A stretch of 64,000 nt of DNA from an uncultured Lachnospiraceae bacterium (GCA_910576815.1 CAJTKA010000011.1:1-64000), one strand, 5' to 3'; counted from the first letter of the stretch, positions 1-7,987 are shown. The notes: generated by a model from the sequence alone, not told the origin. Translations and numbers: made by a program.

Positions 1-53
1 CCTATGCGCACTCGGGACTTTCACCCGTTAGAACTCGCCCATGCTGGGCAAAC
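1..53 (-). mobile_element. 5' end of a group IIC intron (cut by window edge)
   Basis: Read on the minus strand from 53 to 1 the sequence begins GTTTGCCCAGCATGGGCGAG and continues with a GGGTGAAAGTCCCGA block. This matches the pattern I know for the 5' end of bacterial class C group II introns (GUGUGCCCGGCAUGGGUG..., then GGGUGAGAGUCCCGAA). It lies 8 nt behind a terminator hairpin, the usual insertion site of class C introns. The catalytic RNA domains and the reverse transcriptase ORF would lie outside the window. The first bases are GTTTG rather than GTGYG, so the exact boundary is uncertain. Confidence 0.7.
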
Positions 54-84
54 TAAAAATAGACGATGGTTTTGAGCCATCGCC
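54..84 (-). terminator. Intrinsic terminator used as group IIC intron target
   Basis: CGATGG at 64-69 pairs with CCATCG at 77-82 around a 7-nt loop; on the minus strand it is followed by TATTTTTA. It would end the transcript of the traX-family gene that stops at 217. The intron at 53 begins directly after the T-tract. Confidence 0.6.
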
Positions 85-216
85 TATAATTACATCAATT
101 GATTGTATACTGTTTTTCTTGGCAAGTTAATTGATACTATCGTTTTATGTGAACATTCAGCTATTAAGCAAAGCATGAAAGCAGTAAAAAATGTTTGCAA
201 TCTTTTTCACAAATTA

Positions 217-1062
217 TCAAAAATCTCTTATATGCAGGATGAAAAAGAGAAGATATACGTTAACAGGGTAATAAATGTAAAATAAATATTTAAGGATATG
301 ACCTTTTTCTCCATTGTAGAGGAGCATAAACGGGATTGCCAAACACATACACCATTGTGTATCCACAAACAGATCAAATATACTACAGACTGCTGGCGTT
401 AACATAACAGGACAACCTGTCGTGATGAAAGAAACTGGTATTATCGTACAAACAAGTGATAATGCCGCAAATATAGCACAATTTATTAGTCTATTATTGA
501 TAAAATACCACGCAATTCCCATTAGAACAAACAGGATGGAATAATCTACATTCATAGGAGATGGGAAAAATATGGATATGATTCCCCACGCCGTACTATA
601 TCCGTATCTTGGCAAAATAATGTTGAGTGCATAAAATAAAAATGGAATAATCAATCCACATATTGCAGTACAAACAACTTTCAGATTTTTAGGATTATTT
701 ACAATATGTTCTATGCAAATGATAAACAACGCTGTATAGAAGAACATTGGTAATGTATTGCCAATTGAAGGTCCTTCTGTGGCTCCTTCTATTATTCGAT
801 TTACTATCTCAATCACAGTGCCAGCCATATACAATCGAAGAAGATACTTAGTTTTGTTTCGTGTATGACGCACACCCTCTACTACCATAAATAGAAACAG
901 TGGTGCAGCAATTCTACCAATGATTCCCAATCCATCGTTAATTGTCCGATTTTGAGTGATTGTTTGCTAGCTGCTAATGTGGTCTAAAGTCATTGTAATT
1001 AACGCAATCATTTTTATTTGGAAAGCATTAAAACTAAATGTATGTTTGAAATTCGTTTTCAT
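217..1062 (-). pseudogene. TraX family membrane protein, interrupted by an in-frame amber codon
   Basis: An ATG at 1062 with a GGGAG ribosome binding site 5 nt upstream opens a 281-codon frame. Codons 1-31 (ending ALITMTLDHISS) match the N-terminus of TraX-like acyltransferases. Codon 32 at 967-969 is TAG. The same frame then runs on uninterrupted to 217 with IGRIAAPLFLFMVVEGVRHT, typical of the family, and many hydrophobic helices. There is no good ATG after the stop, only a TTG at 930. TraX acetylates F pilin in its founder; chromosomal homologues are mostly uncharacterised. The family call is confident. Whether the stop is a true nonsense mutation, suppressed in vivo, or a sequencing error cannot be told here. 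Confidence 0.75.
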
Positions 1063-1094
1063 ATTTTCTCCCAATATTCATTCTGTTAAAATCA

Positions 1095-1123
1095 AGAATA
1101 CTTTTTGCATTTATAAAATTCAA
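1095..1123 (-). promoter_or_regulatory. Promoter of the traX-family gene
   Basis: TTGAAT (1123-1118), 17-nt spacer, TATTCT (1100-1095) on the minus strand, about 35 nt upstream of the ATG at 1062. Hexamer and spacing match only. Confidence 0.45.
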
Positions 1124-1146
1124 AGCATAACCTAAATTATACATGA

Positions 1147-1470
1147 TTAGCTTTTCACAATAGTAATGTTATATACTTCTCCCAACTGTGCAGGATAGGA
1201 TTCTAAAATATCTCCGTTATATTCAATTTCAATAATATTTCCCGTTTGCAATTCTAGCCCGTCTTTGTTTGGTATACTGAACTGATCTGATGAACTAAGT
1301 TCCGAAGAACCCTCTATCGGTTCTACTAAAATTGAATTACCTGTGACTTCAATTACTGTTGCTTGAAATGTTACCGTTTCGGTAATGCTGTCTACGGAAT
1401 TGTTACATGCGCATAACATAATCGAAACAAGACTACATAAACAAATAATGTAATATAACTTCTTTTTCAT
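1147..1470 (-). CDS. Small secreted lipoprotein, DUF3221-like
   Basis: This is a 107-residue protein. I chose the start MKKKLYYI because a GAGGAGG ribosome binding site lies 6 nt upstream; a longer frame to 1494 has none. Residues 1-20 form a lipoprotein signal peptide with the lipobox LCAC, so it should be cleaved, lipidated and anchored outside the membrane. The mature part is a small beta-rich domain (TFQATVIEVTGNSILVEP, then LELQTGNIIEIEYNG) resembling DUF3221/YobA-like OB-fold lipoproteins. Function is unknown. It shares orientation with traX but has its own promoter at 1500-1528. Confidence 0.75.
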   Translation of the reverse strand: MKKKLYYIICLCSLVSIMLCACNNSVDSITETVTFQATVIEVTGNSILVEPIEGSSELSSSDQFSIPNKDGLELQTGNIIEIEYNGDILESYPAQLGEVYNITIVKS

Positions 1471-1499
1471 GGTTATCCTCCTCAAAAAATACATTTTAT

Positions 1500-1528
1500 A
1501 TCATACATTATTTTATTGTATATTTCAA
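1500..1528 (-). promoter_or_regulatory. Promoter of the small lipoprotein gene
   Basis: TTGAAA (1528-1523), 17-nt spacer, TATGAT (1505-1500) on the minus strand, about 30 nt upstream of the start codon. Confidence 0.55.
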
Positions 1529-1885
1529 CGTACATATATCAATCTTAAGAATGAATGAAAAATATATTGACAATATTCTACTGATACAACTATCGTAGAC
1601 CAAATATCCTATTACTGGGAAAATGTATAAAATCATTGAAAATGTATATTTATACACGTATTTCACCAGCAACAATTAAACGAACTGGGACTTATATTTT
1701 AGCACACAGATTAACTTTTAGAAAATTATCCCATTAAGCAAAAACTCCCGCCTCCTCCCAAGGCACAAAATTAATCCGATATGTGGGAAACCCAAACCGC
1801 CGTGTAAGCATATTACCTCTTATTTCCCCGCTTTCCAAGCAATTTCCCTTATCAGGTCGCCCGGCCTGCCTGGGAAAAAAGCAGA
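1529..1885. other. Gene-free AT-rich spacer
   Basis: I see no coding frame with a ribosome binding site here. The only item noticed is an unassigned sequence CTGATACAACTATCGTAG at 1583-1600. Base composition changes from AT-rich to balanced around 1740, which marks an edge of the accessory stretch. Confidence 0.5.
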
Positions 1886-1918
1886 CCGCCGCATATAGTA
1901 ATGAGCCGTATGCGGCGG
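1871..1918 (-). terminator. Intrinsic terminator of the MATE gene
   Basis: A perfect 10-bp stem (CCGCCGCATA at 1886-1895 with TATGCGGCGG at 1909-1918) is followed on the minus strand by TCTGCTTTTTTCCC. It lies just past the MATE stop codon at 1932. Confidence 0.85.
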
Positions 1919-1931
1919 TATTTACATATCT

Positions 1932-3110
1932 CTAATCGCCTTTTATCCTTACTGTTTTCTGCCACTTCTTTGTAAAATATCGGTAGGATAGGCTAACCGT
2001 ACTTATGACAAAACTCAACGGTCTGCAAAGCATGATCCCGTTAAAACCGATATACTGCACCGAAACAAAAGCAAAGGCTGTACGAAAACTCAGTTCAAGC
2101 AACGTATTAAAAAGCGGATATCCAATCTCCCCTGCCCCTCGTAGGAAGTTCGTCAATAAATAAAGGCTGACGCACAAAGGGAATGTCAGGGATATGATGT
2201 GCAGGTATTGCACCCCGATGCGGATGACCTCCTTTTCATTCCCCACCAGCAGGTACATGAGCTGCGGTGAGACAGCCCAGATGATGACCACCGCCGCGGC
2301 TATAATGGCCGCAGAAATTTTGAAACTGTCCCTTAATCCCCTGCGGCTCCTCTCAAAATTTTTAGCCCCAGTATTCTGCGCCGTGAAAACACTTAACGAA
2401 GTACCCAGATTAACTGCCGGAATTGTCAATATTGATTCAATCTTATAGGCTGATGTGTAAGCTGAAATCTCATTGACACCAAACTGGTTGATCGCCCCTT
2501 GGATAAAAAACATGCTGACGGCGGAGGCACCATTCTAGACTATCCCTGTTATGCCAAACCGGAAGATTTGCAGTACATACTTAAAATCAGGCCGTATCAC
2601 CAGCGCCCTTTTATCCTTCCGATATAGGTGGAAAACAGTCAGCCCTGCCGCCGCAATCTGTGAAAGCACCGTTGCAAATGCGGCCCCTTGTATCCCCAGC
2701 CTGAACAGTGCAACAAACACATAATCAAGCACGATATTCATCAGGCAGGATACGGACAGATTCCATATAGGTGTCCTTGAATCCCCTCCGGCTTTTATCA
2801 CCGCAGAATAAAAATTGTATACCGATAGAAACGGGATTCCCAATGCTATGATCCTCAAATAGTCTGTTGCATAACCGATAGCTTCTCCCGGAATGCCCAT
2901 TGACATAAAAATCCCTCTGGCAGACAAAAAGAAAAGGCAGGACAGTCCGCCGCCGATAAGAAAAAGCAACATCTGGATGGAGCCCATACAGTTCTGTGCC
3001 TTTTCCGTTTCTTTGGAGCCATAAACCTGTGCCAGCAATGCCACATATACTGCCGCCGCCATGATCCCAATCCGGGCGATTTCCTTTATCGTAATTTTCT
3101 TCATTTCCAT
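1932..3110 (-). pseudogene. MATE family exporter: N-terminus missing, internal amber codon
   Basis: Two pieces in the same frame (3110-2538 and 2534-1932) together match most of a MATE multidrug/Na+ antiporter of about 450 residues. They are split by TAG at 2535-2537. The stop falls where family members usually read LQN (here GIV-stop-NGASAVSMFFIQ), so CAG to TAG is the likely change. The first roughly 60-70 MATE residues are absent: the frame starts MEMKKITIKEIAR, which resembles the start of a LacI-family regulator, and only then turns MATE-like (VYVALLAQVYGSKE). A perfect GAGGAGG site precedes that start. The gene is very probably non-functional. Confidence 0.8.
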
Positions 3111-3121
3111 TATCCTCCTCG

Positions 3122-4066
3122 GACGCCGGGGAGGAAAACATCCTGCTCTCCGCCGGGGCGCAGAATGCCCTGTCCGTCATACTCATTTCACTTTTCAAGG
3201 CTGGGGATAAAATAGCCGTGGACACCTTTACCTATACAAACTTTAAGGAGCTTGCCAATTTCCTGCACATCCAACTGATCGCCGTACCCTCGGATGGGGA
3301 TGGGATGTCCCCTGAAGGGCTTATGGCAGCTTGCCGGAATACGGGGATAAACGGCGTCTACCTCATGCCGACCTGCAGCAACCCCACAAGTATCTTTATG
3401 CCGCAGCCACGCAGGACGGAACTGGCAGAGATCATCCGGCAGTTCCATCTGCTTGTGATAGAGGACGACATTTATTCCTTCCTCTCCGCTTATGGTCACA
3501 CCGTCCCTGATGCAAAGCCGTTCTTTTCCCTTCTGCCGGAACAGACCGTCCACATCTGCAGCATCTCAAAATCGTTGTGTGCCGGACTGCGGGTCGCCTT
3601 TCTTGCTTTTCCGGACCGATACCGGGAGCTGCTGGTCTCCGGGATGCTGGGCATCAACCTGAAAACCGTGTCCCTCAACAGTGAGATCATTGCAGAGCTG
3701 ATTGAAAGCGGGGAGGCGGAAAATATCGTGAGGCAGAAAATCCTTTCTGCCCGGAAACGAAACCAGATATTCAGAACCACTTTTCCGTGGAAGAGTTTTC
3801 TTCCATTATCCGAAACTGATAATATCGAACGGTTTTTCCACTGGCTGCCGCTCCCTGCCCATCTAACAAGCGGGGAATTAGAGCTGCTGGCATTGCAGAA
3901 AGGGATTCATGTACTTGGCTCCCACCGCTTCGCAATGCAGAACGAAAACAGATCATCCTATGTCCGAGTATCTATTGCTTCACCCGATACGGAAGATGAT
4001 TTAAGAAAAGGGCTGCTGCTGTTAAAAAATATATTTGAGGAGAAACAGATGAATTTCTTTGTCTGA
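3122..4066 (+). pseudogene. MocR/GntR-type PLP aminotransferase domain, N-terminally truncated
   Basis: The open frame from 3122 (DAGEENILLSAGAQNALS) to the stop at 4064-4066 is the fold-type I aminotransferase domain of a MocR-like regulator. Visible motifs are CSNPTS (PLP contact Asn), IEDDIYSFL (Asp/Tyr) and SISKSLCAGLR (Schiff-base Lys). A GTG at 3218 would give 282 residues, but homology clearly starts upstream, and the winged-helix DNA-binding part and first third of the aminotransferase are missing. A stop codon (taa, 3089-3091) precedes the homology in the same frame. It faces the truncated MATE gene head to head; the two share a rearrangement junction near 3075-3122. Confidence 0.75.
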
Positions 4067-4085
4067 ATTTGAGATGCCAGAATAT

Positions 4086-4112
4086 TGAAAAAAGACTGCC
4101 GAAGCAGCCCTT
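4086..4112 (-). terminator. Short UUCG-type terminator
   Basis: On the minus strand GGCTGCTTCGGCAGTC is followed by TTTTTT. The stem is short (4-5 bp) with a UUCG tetraloop. It could end a leftward transcript across the repeat region. It is 20 nt past the aminotransferase stop, but the T-tract favours the minus strand. Confidence 0.5.
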
Positions 4113-4151
4113 TTCTTCTATTGTCATTTTCCCATTTTTTTTACCGTTTTT

Positions 4152-4388
4152 CTCATATACGAACACGCCAAACTCCAAACTATCACGGAAACTCATATAC
4201 AAACACGAAAACTCCGGGCGGTTTCCGTGTTTGTATCATATCCCCCATTTTCCAACAGCATTTTCCGTCAAGCTAATACACTTTTCAACCAAAACCGATA
4301 ATACCTTACACCCTTTTACCTTTCCGTTTTATACTATCACGGAAACCCCTGACTTTTGCGTGAAAGTATACTTTTGCCTGATAGTACG
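4152..4388. repeat. Iteron-like repeat array with a long hairpin
   Basis: ACGGAAA occurs at 4185-4191 and 4339-4345, and its complement TTTCCGT at 4222-4228, 4262-4268 and 4321-4327: five copies in about 160 nt. A 24-nt imperfect direct repeat starts CTCATATAC at 4152 and 4192 (40-nt period). ACTATCACGGAAAC is repeated exactly at 4179 and 4333. An 18-nt tandem repeat (ACTTTTGCGTGAAAGTAT / ACTTTTGCCTGATAGTAC) covers 4352-4387. ATACAAACACG at 4197-4207 pairs with CGTGTTTGTAT at 4226-4236. The layout recalls plasmid or integrative-element replication iterons, but no initiator gene is nearby. Confidence 0.5.
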
Positions 4389-4431
4389 ATTTTTGCCCCT
4401 ATCGCCATCCTATCAGCGGCATCCAAAAACA

Positions 4432-4469
4432 AAAAAATTGGGGTCCACCACCCACCGTGATGAACCCCA
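4432..4469 (-). terminator. Candidate terminator after the 40-residue ORF
   Basis: On the minus strand GGGGT ... ACCCC forms a short stem with a GC-rich interior and is followed by AATTTTTTTG. It lies 7 nt past the TAG of the small ORF at 4476. Confidence 0.5.
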
Positions 4470-4475
4470 CCAAGC

Positions 4476-4598
4476 CTAAAAAACCTTGATTTTAAGCCAT
4501 TCTTCAATACTTTCGCCTGCGAGTACCCAAATTCCTATGGCATCAATTGGAAATAGCCGCCTGGACAGCAAAGATAGTGAAACCTTTTTTCCATTCAT
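4476..4598 (-). CDS. Small hypothetical protein (40 residues)
   Basis: ATG at 4598 to TAG at 4476 encodes a 40-residue peptide starting MNGKKVSLSLLSRRLF and ending IEEWLKIKVF. A TATAAT box lies about 15 nt upstream (4611-4616 region) and a terminator directly follows, so a compact transcription unit is plausible. There is no Shine-Dalgarno sequence, which argues for leaderless translation, a C-terminal gene remnant, or a chance frame. I do not recognise the family. The peptide has a hydrophobic centre (AIGIWVLAG) and a charged tail. Confidence 0.3.
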   Translation of the reverse strand: MNGKKVSLSLLSRRLFPIDAIGIWVLAGESIEEWLKIKVF

Positions 4599-4764
4599 AC
4601 TTTTTTATTTTATTATAACATATATAACAGAATCACTGAATCGGGAAAAATCGAAAGATTTTACAAAGAGGAACCGCACGCAGAAAAAACAGAAAAAATA
4701 AAAATCCCCCGCACATTTTAGGCGCTGAATCCGTTAAACATTATGAAGGGAGGCAAAACGGCGC

Positions 4765-5226
4765 ATGGATCTGGAAGAACAATACAACAAAATATACCGC
4801 TATTGCTATTTCAAACTCTACGACAAACAGTTGGCGCAGGATATGACGCAGGAAACCTTTCTTCGCTATTACAGCCGCAACATCAGGCTTGAAAAGAGCA
4901 AGGAACTGGCCTACCTGTATACGATCGCCAAAAATCTATGTGCGGATGCCTTTCGCCAAAAGCCGCTTTCCCCTTTGGAGGATGCGGAAGATGCCGCCTC
5001 CCCCGACACCACGGAAGACCTGATCGACAGCCTGGCGCTGCGGGCCGCCCTTACAAAACTTCCGCAGGAGGAACAGGAACTCTTGTTTTTACGCTATGTC
5101 AATGAGCTTCCGCTCGCTGCCATCTGTAAAATGACAGGTATGTCACGTTTTGCCATCCGCCGCCGTCTGGCAAAAGCCGTCAGGCAATTAAAAGAAACTT
5201 TGGAAAAGGAGGGATATTCTGAATGA
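4765..5226 (+). CDS. ECF-type RNA polymerase sigma factor
   Basis: A 153-residue sigma-70 family protein. Region 2 covers about residues 5-65 (LAQDMTQETFLRYY is the core-binding/-10 helix). Region 4 covers about 95-145 (LPQEEQELLFLRYVNELPLA, then a helix-turn-helix MTGMSRFAIRRRLAKA). Regions 1 and 3 are absent, as in ECF factors. A GGGAGG site precedes the ATG. The stop overlaps the start of the next gene (ATGA), so the two are co-translated, and an ABC transporter follows. The operon probably links an envelope or antimicrobial stress signal to export. No classical anti-sigma is seen unless the next membrane protein plays that part. Confidence 0.85.
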   Translation: MDLEEQYNKIYRYCYFKLYDKQLAQDMTQETFLRYYSRNIRLEKSKELAYLYTIAKNLCADAFRQKPLSPLEDAEDAASPDTTEDLIDSLALRAALTKLPQEEQELLFLRYVNELPLAAICKMTGMSRFAIRRRLAKAVRQLKETLEKEGYSE

Positions 5227-5933
5227 ATCGGTACTTAAAACAGGAATTGAAACAGGCGTTTTCTGCTCCCCTGCCTGATCCGCAGGAAACAGCACGTTTC
5301 CTAAAGACTCTGCCCCAGCCTCCGATCCGTATGCGGCAGTTTCTTCTGATACAGACCACCTATCTGAGAAAACAGGGCTTGATCCTTTCTCTGCTGTTTC
5401 TTCTGCCCGTACTGACAGGCGCCCGCCAAATAGAGCCGGATACGCTGTGGGCCATCTGTGCGCTGATCCCGTTTCTGGCATTGCTGGCCGTGACGGAAAG
5501 TACCCGCTCTACCGTGTACGGTATGCAGGAATTTGAACTGCCCACCCGTTTTTCCTTAAAAAGTGTGATGCTGGCACGAATGAGTGTGCTTGGGCTGCTG
5601 GACGCGTTTGTGCTCTGCTGCCTGATCCCCGTTTGCGCAGCAGGCAATAAGCTTTCCCTGCTGCAGACGGGACTTTATCTCCTCGTCCCCTATCTGCTGA
5701 CCGTGAACAGCTGCCTGTGGATCACCCGCCGCTTTTACGGCAGGGAAGCGCTTTACGGCTGTCTTTGCGCCGCAGTGGTCGTCAGTATCTTAAGCTGCGC
5801 CATCCGCCTGATTGCGAACTTTATTTACCAGTTTACTTACGTGCAATGGTGGCTGCTGTTCGCGGCGTTCTTACTTGTCAAAACAGGGCAGGAAATCAAA
5901 CGTACCGTCACACAGACGGAGCGTTATGTATAA
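5223..5933 (+). CDS. Multi-pass membrane protein of the sigma/ABC operon
   Basis: 236 residues with a soluble N-terminus of about 45 residues followed by about six hydrophobic segments (for example QGLILSLLFLLPVLTG near 50 and LWAICALIPFLALLAV near 75). The start overlaps the sigma gene by 4 nt. The sequence has no motif I can name. Its position between an ECF sigma factor and an ABC-2 transporter suggests an anti-sigma-like sensor or an accessory transporter subunit; both are inference. The last residues (QEIKRTVTQTERYV) are probably cytoplasmic. Confidence 0.7.
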   Translation: MNRYLKQELKQAFSAPLPDPQETARFLKTLPQPPIRMRQFLLIQTTYLRKQGLILSLLFLLPVLTGARQIEPDTLWAICALIPFLALLAVTESTRSTVYGMQEFELPTRFSLKSVMLARMSVLGLLDAFVLCCLIPVCAAGNKLSLLQTGLYLLVPYLLTVNSCLWITRRFYGREALYGCLCAAVVVSILSCAIRLIANFIYQFTYVQWWLLFAAFLLVKTGQEIKRTVTQTERYV

Positions 5934-5941
5934 AAACGCAA

Positions 5942-6063
5942 GGAGGAAGATTGAAAAATCACACTGATGTGCTGATTTTTCAATCGACATAAAACGCTTA
6001 GGCAAGAGAAAATCGCTTCGCGATTATCTCAACGAGCTTCGCGTTGCGAATCTCAGAAGGAGG
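5942..6063 (+). repeat. Intercistronic three-hairpin element, copy A
   Basis: Three hairpins in a row. GATTGAAAAATCA (5949-5961) pairs with TGATTTTTCAATC (5973-5985). GAGAaAATCGC (6006-6016) pairs with GCGATTaTCTC (6020-6030). GAGcTTCGC (6034-6042) pairs with GCGAAtCTC (6046-6054). The element is bounded by ribosome-binding-site-like AAGGAGG on the left (5941-5947) and AGAAGGAGG on the right, the latter serving the ABC ATPase. A similar element precedes metQ at 60083-60187. Confidence 0.7.
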
Positions 6064-6068
6064 TTACC

Positions 6069-6770
6069 ATGGAACTAATCATAGACAGGGTATCAAAACA
6101 ATATCAGAATCACATTGCAGTCGACCGCATCAGCGCCAAACTGCAAAAAGGCGTATATGGGCTGCTGGGCGAAAACGGCGCCGGAAAGACCACCCTCATG
6201 CGGATGATCTGCGGCATCCTGACCCCCACCAGCGGCTCCATCTCCTTTGACGGCATGGATGTGAGCGAGGAAGCGTACCGCGCCGCATTAGGGTATCTGC
6301 CGCAGGATTTCGGCTATTACCCCGAATTTACGGGACAGGATTTCCTCTTATACATGGCGGCGCTGAAAGGACTGTCTAAGCCACAGGCAAAAAAACGGGC
6401 TGCCGAGCTGCTGCAGTTGGTATCGCTTACGGATGTGGCCAGAAAGAAAACCAAAACCTATTCCGGCGGCATGAAGCAGCGGCTGGGCATCGCGCAGGCA
6501 CTTCTTGGTCAGCCGAAACTGCTGATCCTGGACGAACCGACAGCGGGGCTGGACCCCAAAGAACGGGTGCGGTTCCGCGACCTGATCAAAGAGTTAGGAA
6601 AAGAAAGCGTGGTGCTTTTGTCCACACATATCGTGTCGGATGTCGAACACATCGCCGACACCGTACTGATCATGAAGCACGGACAACTGATCTGGCAGGA
6701 TCGGTGGGACGAAAGTCAAGGCAGTTTGGAAGATTTTTACTTACAGCAAATTGACGGGGAGGAAGATTGA
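6069..6770 (+). CDS. ABC transporter ATP-binding protein
   Basis: 233 residues with all ATPase motifs: Walker A GENGAGKT at 34-41, signature YSGGMKQ at 131-137, Walker B LLILDEP at 151-157, and the switch His in LLSTHIVSD. It resembles the single-domain ATPases of ABC-2 exporters (bacitracin/lantibiotic immunity or Nat type). The start is set by AGAAGGAGG 6 nt before ATG. Its stop overlaps the permease start (ATGA at 6767), so the pair is coupled. The substrate is not evident from sequence. Confidence 0.9.
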   Translation: MELIIDRVSKQYQNHIAVDRISAKLQKGVYGLLGENGAGKTTLMRMICGILTPTSGSISFDGMDVSEEAYRAALGYLPQDFGYYPEFTGQDFLLYMAALKGLSKPQAKKRAAELLQLVSLTDVARKKTKTYSGGMKQRLGIAQALLGQPKLLILDEPTAGLDPKERVRFRDLIKELGKESVVLLSTHIVSDVEHIADTVLIMKHGQLIWQDRWDESQGSLEDFYLQQIDGEED

Positions 6771-7987
6771 CCATGAAACATTTTAGAATTTTATACCGAT
6801 ATGAATGGAAGAAACTGCTGGGGAAAAAAATCGTTTGGATTTCTTTCTTACTGGTCTTTTTCATGCTTGCCCTTGCCGTGTTTTCCCCGCTTTTTGGCGG
6901 TTATTATATCGAGGGAAAGTACATGGGCACCACCTATGAAATGGATCAGGTGGACAAGGCTTATGCCCAGGCACTAAACGGCAGGGAAATCGACCAGACT
7001 CTGATGGAAGAAACGATAGCTGCCTACCGAAACATCCCGCAAAATCTGGATATCCATTACATGGCAACCGATGAATTCCAGAAATATGCCCGCCCGTACA
7101 GCGAAATTTTTATCTTCCTGCGCCGCATGTCAGGCATGACCACTTCAGAATTGATGTATTCATGGGAACCGAATTATGACGATTTTGCCGCAAAGAGACA
7201 GACTTATCTGCAATCCTACCGGAAAGAGGCAAGACTGTCGGCAGGTGAAACAGATTTCTGGCAGGCACGGGAAGCAACAATCAAAACGCCATACGTCTAT
7301 GAAGAACACGGCGGCTATAGCCATCTGTTATCCTATTATCAGACATTTGGATTTTTCGTGCTGATGCTGACTGCCATCTGCCTTTCCGGAATCTTTACGG
7401 ATGAACATACCAGAAAAACCGATCAGATCGTTTTATGCAGTCCTTTGGGGAAGACCGCGCTTTACAGCGCCAAAATTGCCGTTGGTATCAGCTTTGCCGC
7501 CCTCTCTACGGCCCTGTACCTTGTCTTCCTGTTCTTATCGACACTCTGCTTATATGGGCTGGAAGGCTATCAGGCTCCGTATCAGTTTCTGGATGCCTTG
7601 AGTTCAGATCCCGTCTCCTGCGGGCAGGCGCTGCTGATTGCCTACGGCATCCTGTTTATCGCCGCAGTCGTGATCAGCGTATTCGTGATGGTGTTATCGG
7701 AGCTTTTGCGAAGCGGTATCGCTACCCTGGCAATTTCGACAGGCTTACTGCTCCTGTCCATGATCTTCACCGTGCCAAAACAGTACCGGGTGTTTTCGCA
7801 GATCTGGGATTGGCTTCCCTGGTCCTTCCTTTCACCCTTAAATGTATTCGGGAATTACACGGTTTCCGTGTTTGGACATTATTTTACACCCTGGCAGGCT
7901 GTTCCCGTGATCTATCTGGCAGTGAGCGTCATTATAGTCTTAATTGGAAAGCCTGTTTACCAGCGGTTTCAGGTTTCGGGGCGATGA
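6767..7987 (+). CDS. ABC-2 type transporter permease
   Basis: 406 residues. One membrane helix (IVWISFLLVFFMLALAVF, about 23-40) is followed by a large extracytoplasmic domain to about residue 190, then about five more helices ending near VIYLAVSVIIVLIGK. This one-plus-loop-plus-five topology is typical of ABC-2 permeases in which the loop handles or senses the substrate. It works with the ATPase just upstream, and the operon also carries the ECF sigma factor. It converges on the HAD phosphatase gene with only a 23-nt gap. Confidence 0.85.
   Translation: MTMKHFRILYRYEWKKLLGKKIVWISFLLVFFMLALAVFSPLFGGYYIEGKYMGTTYEMDQVDKAYAQALNGREIDQTLMEETIAAYRNIPQNLDIHYMATDEFQKYARPYSEIFIFLRRMSGMTTSELMYSWEPNYDDFAAKRQTYLQSYRKEARLSAGETDFWQAREATIKTPYVYEEHGGYSHLLSYYQTFGFFVLMLTAICLSGIFTDEHTRKTDQIVLCSPLGKTALYSAKIAVGISFAALSTALYLVFLFLSTLCLYGLEGYQAPYQFLDALSSDPVSCGQALLIAYGILFIAAVVISVFVMVLSELLRSGIATLAISTGLLLLSMIFTVPKQYRVFSQIWDWLPWSFLSPLNVFGNYTVSVFGHYFTPWQAVPVIYLAVSVIIVLIGKPVYQRFQVSGR

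Noticed and set aside
103..285. 60-residue plus-strand frame next to the intron end
   Set aside because: No ribosome binding site, no recognisable motif, and it overlaps the 3' end of the traX-family gene on the other strand.
217..3110. Genome-wide recoding of TAG to an amino acid
   Set aside because: The core gene addA ends in TAG at a normal length and prfA (RF1) is present and intact. The two amber codons are better read as mutations.
4152..4240. Type III toxin-antitoxin repeat RNA or a CRISPR array
   Set aside because: Only two imperfect 40-nt-period units exist, no toxin gene follows, and there are no regularly spaced unique spacers. No other CRISPR-like array was seen in the window.
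5951..5992. 13-codon leader peptide starting at TTG 5951 behind GGAGG
   Set aside because: The frame coincides with hairpin 1 of the intercistronic element and is not conserved in copy B, so the hairpin explains the sequence better.
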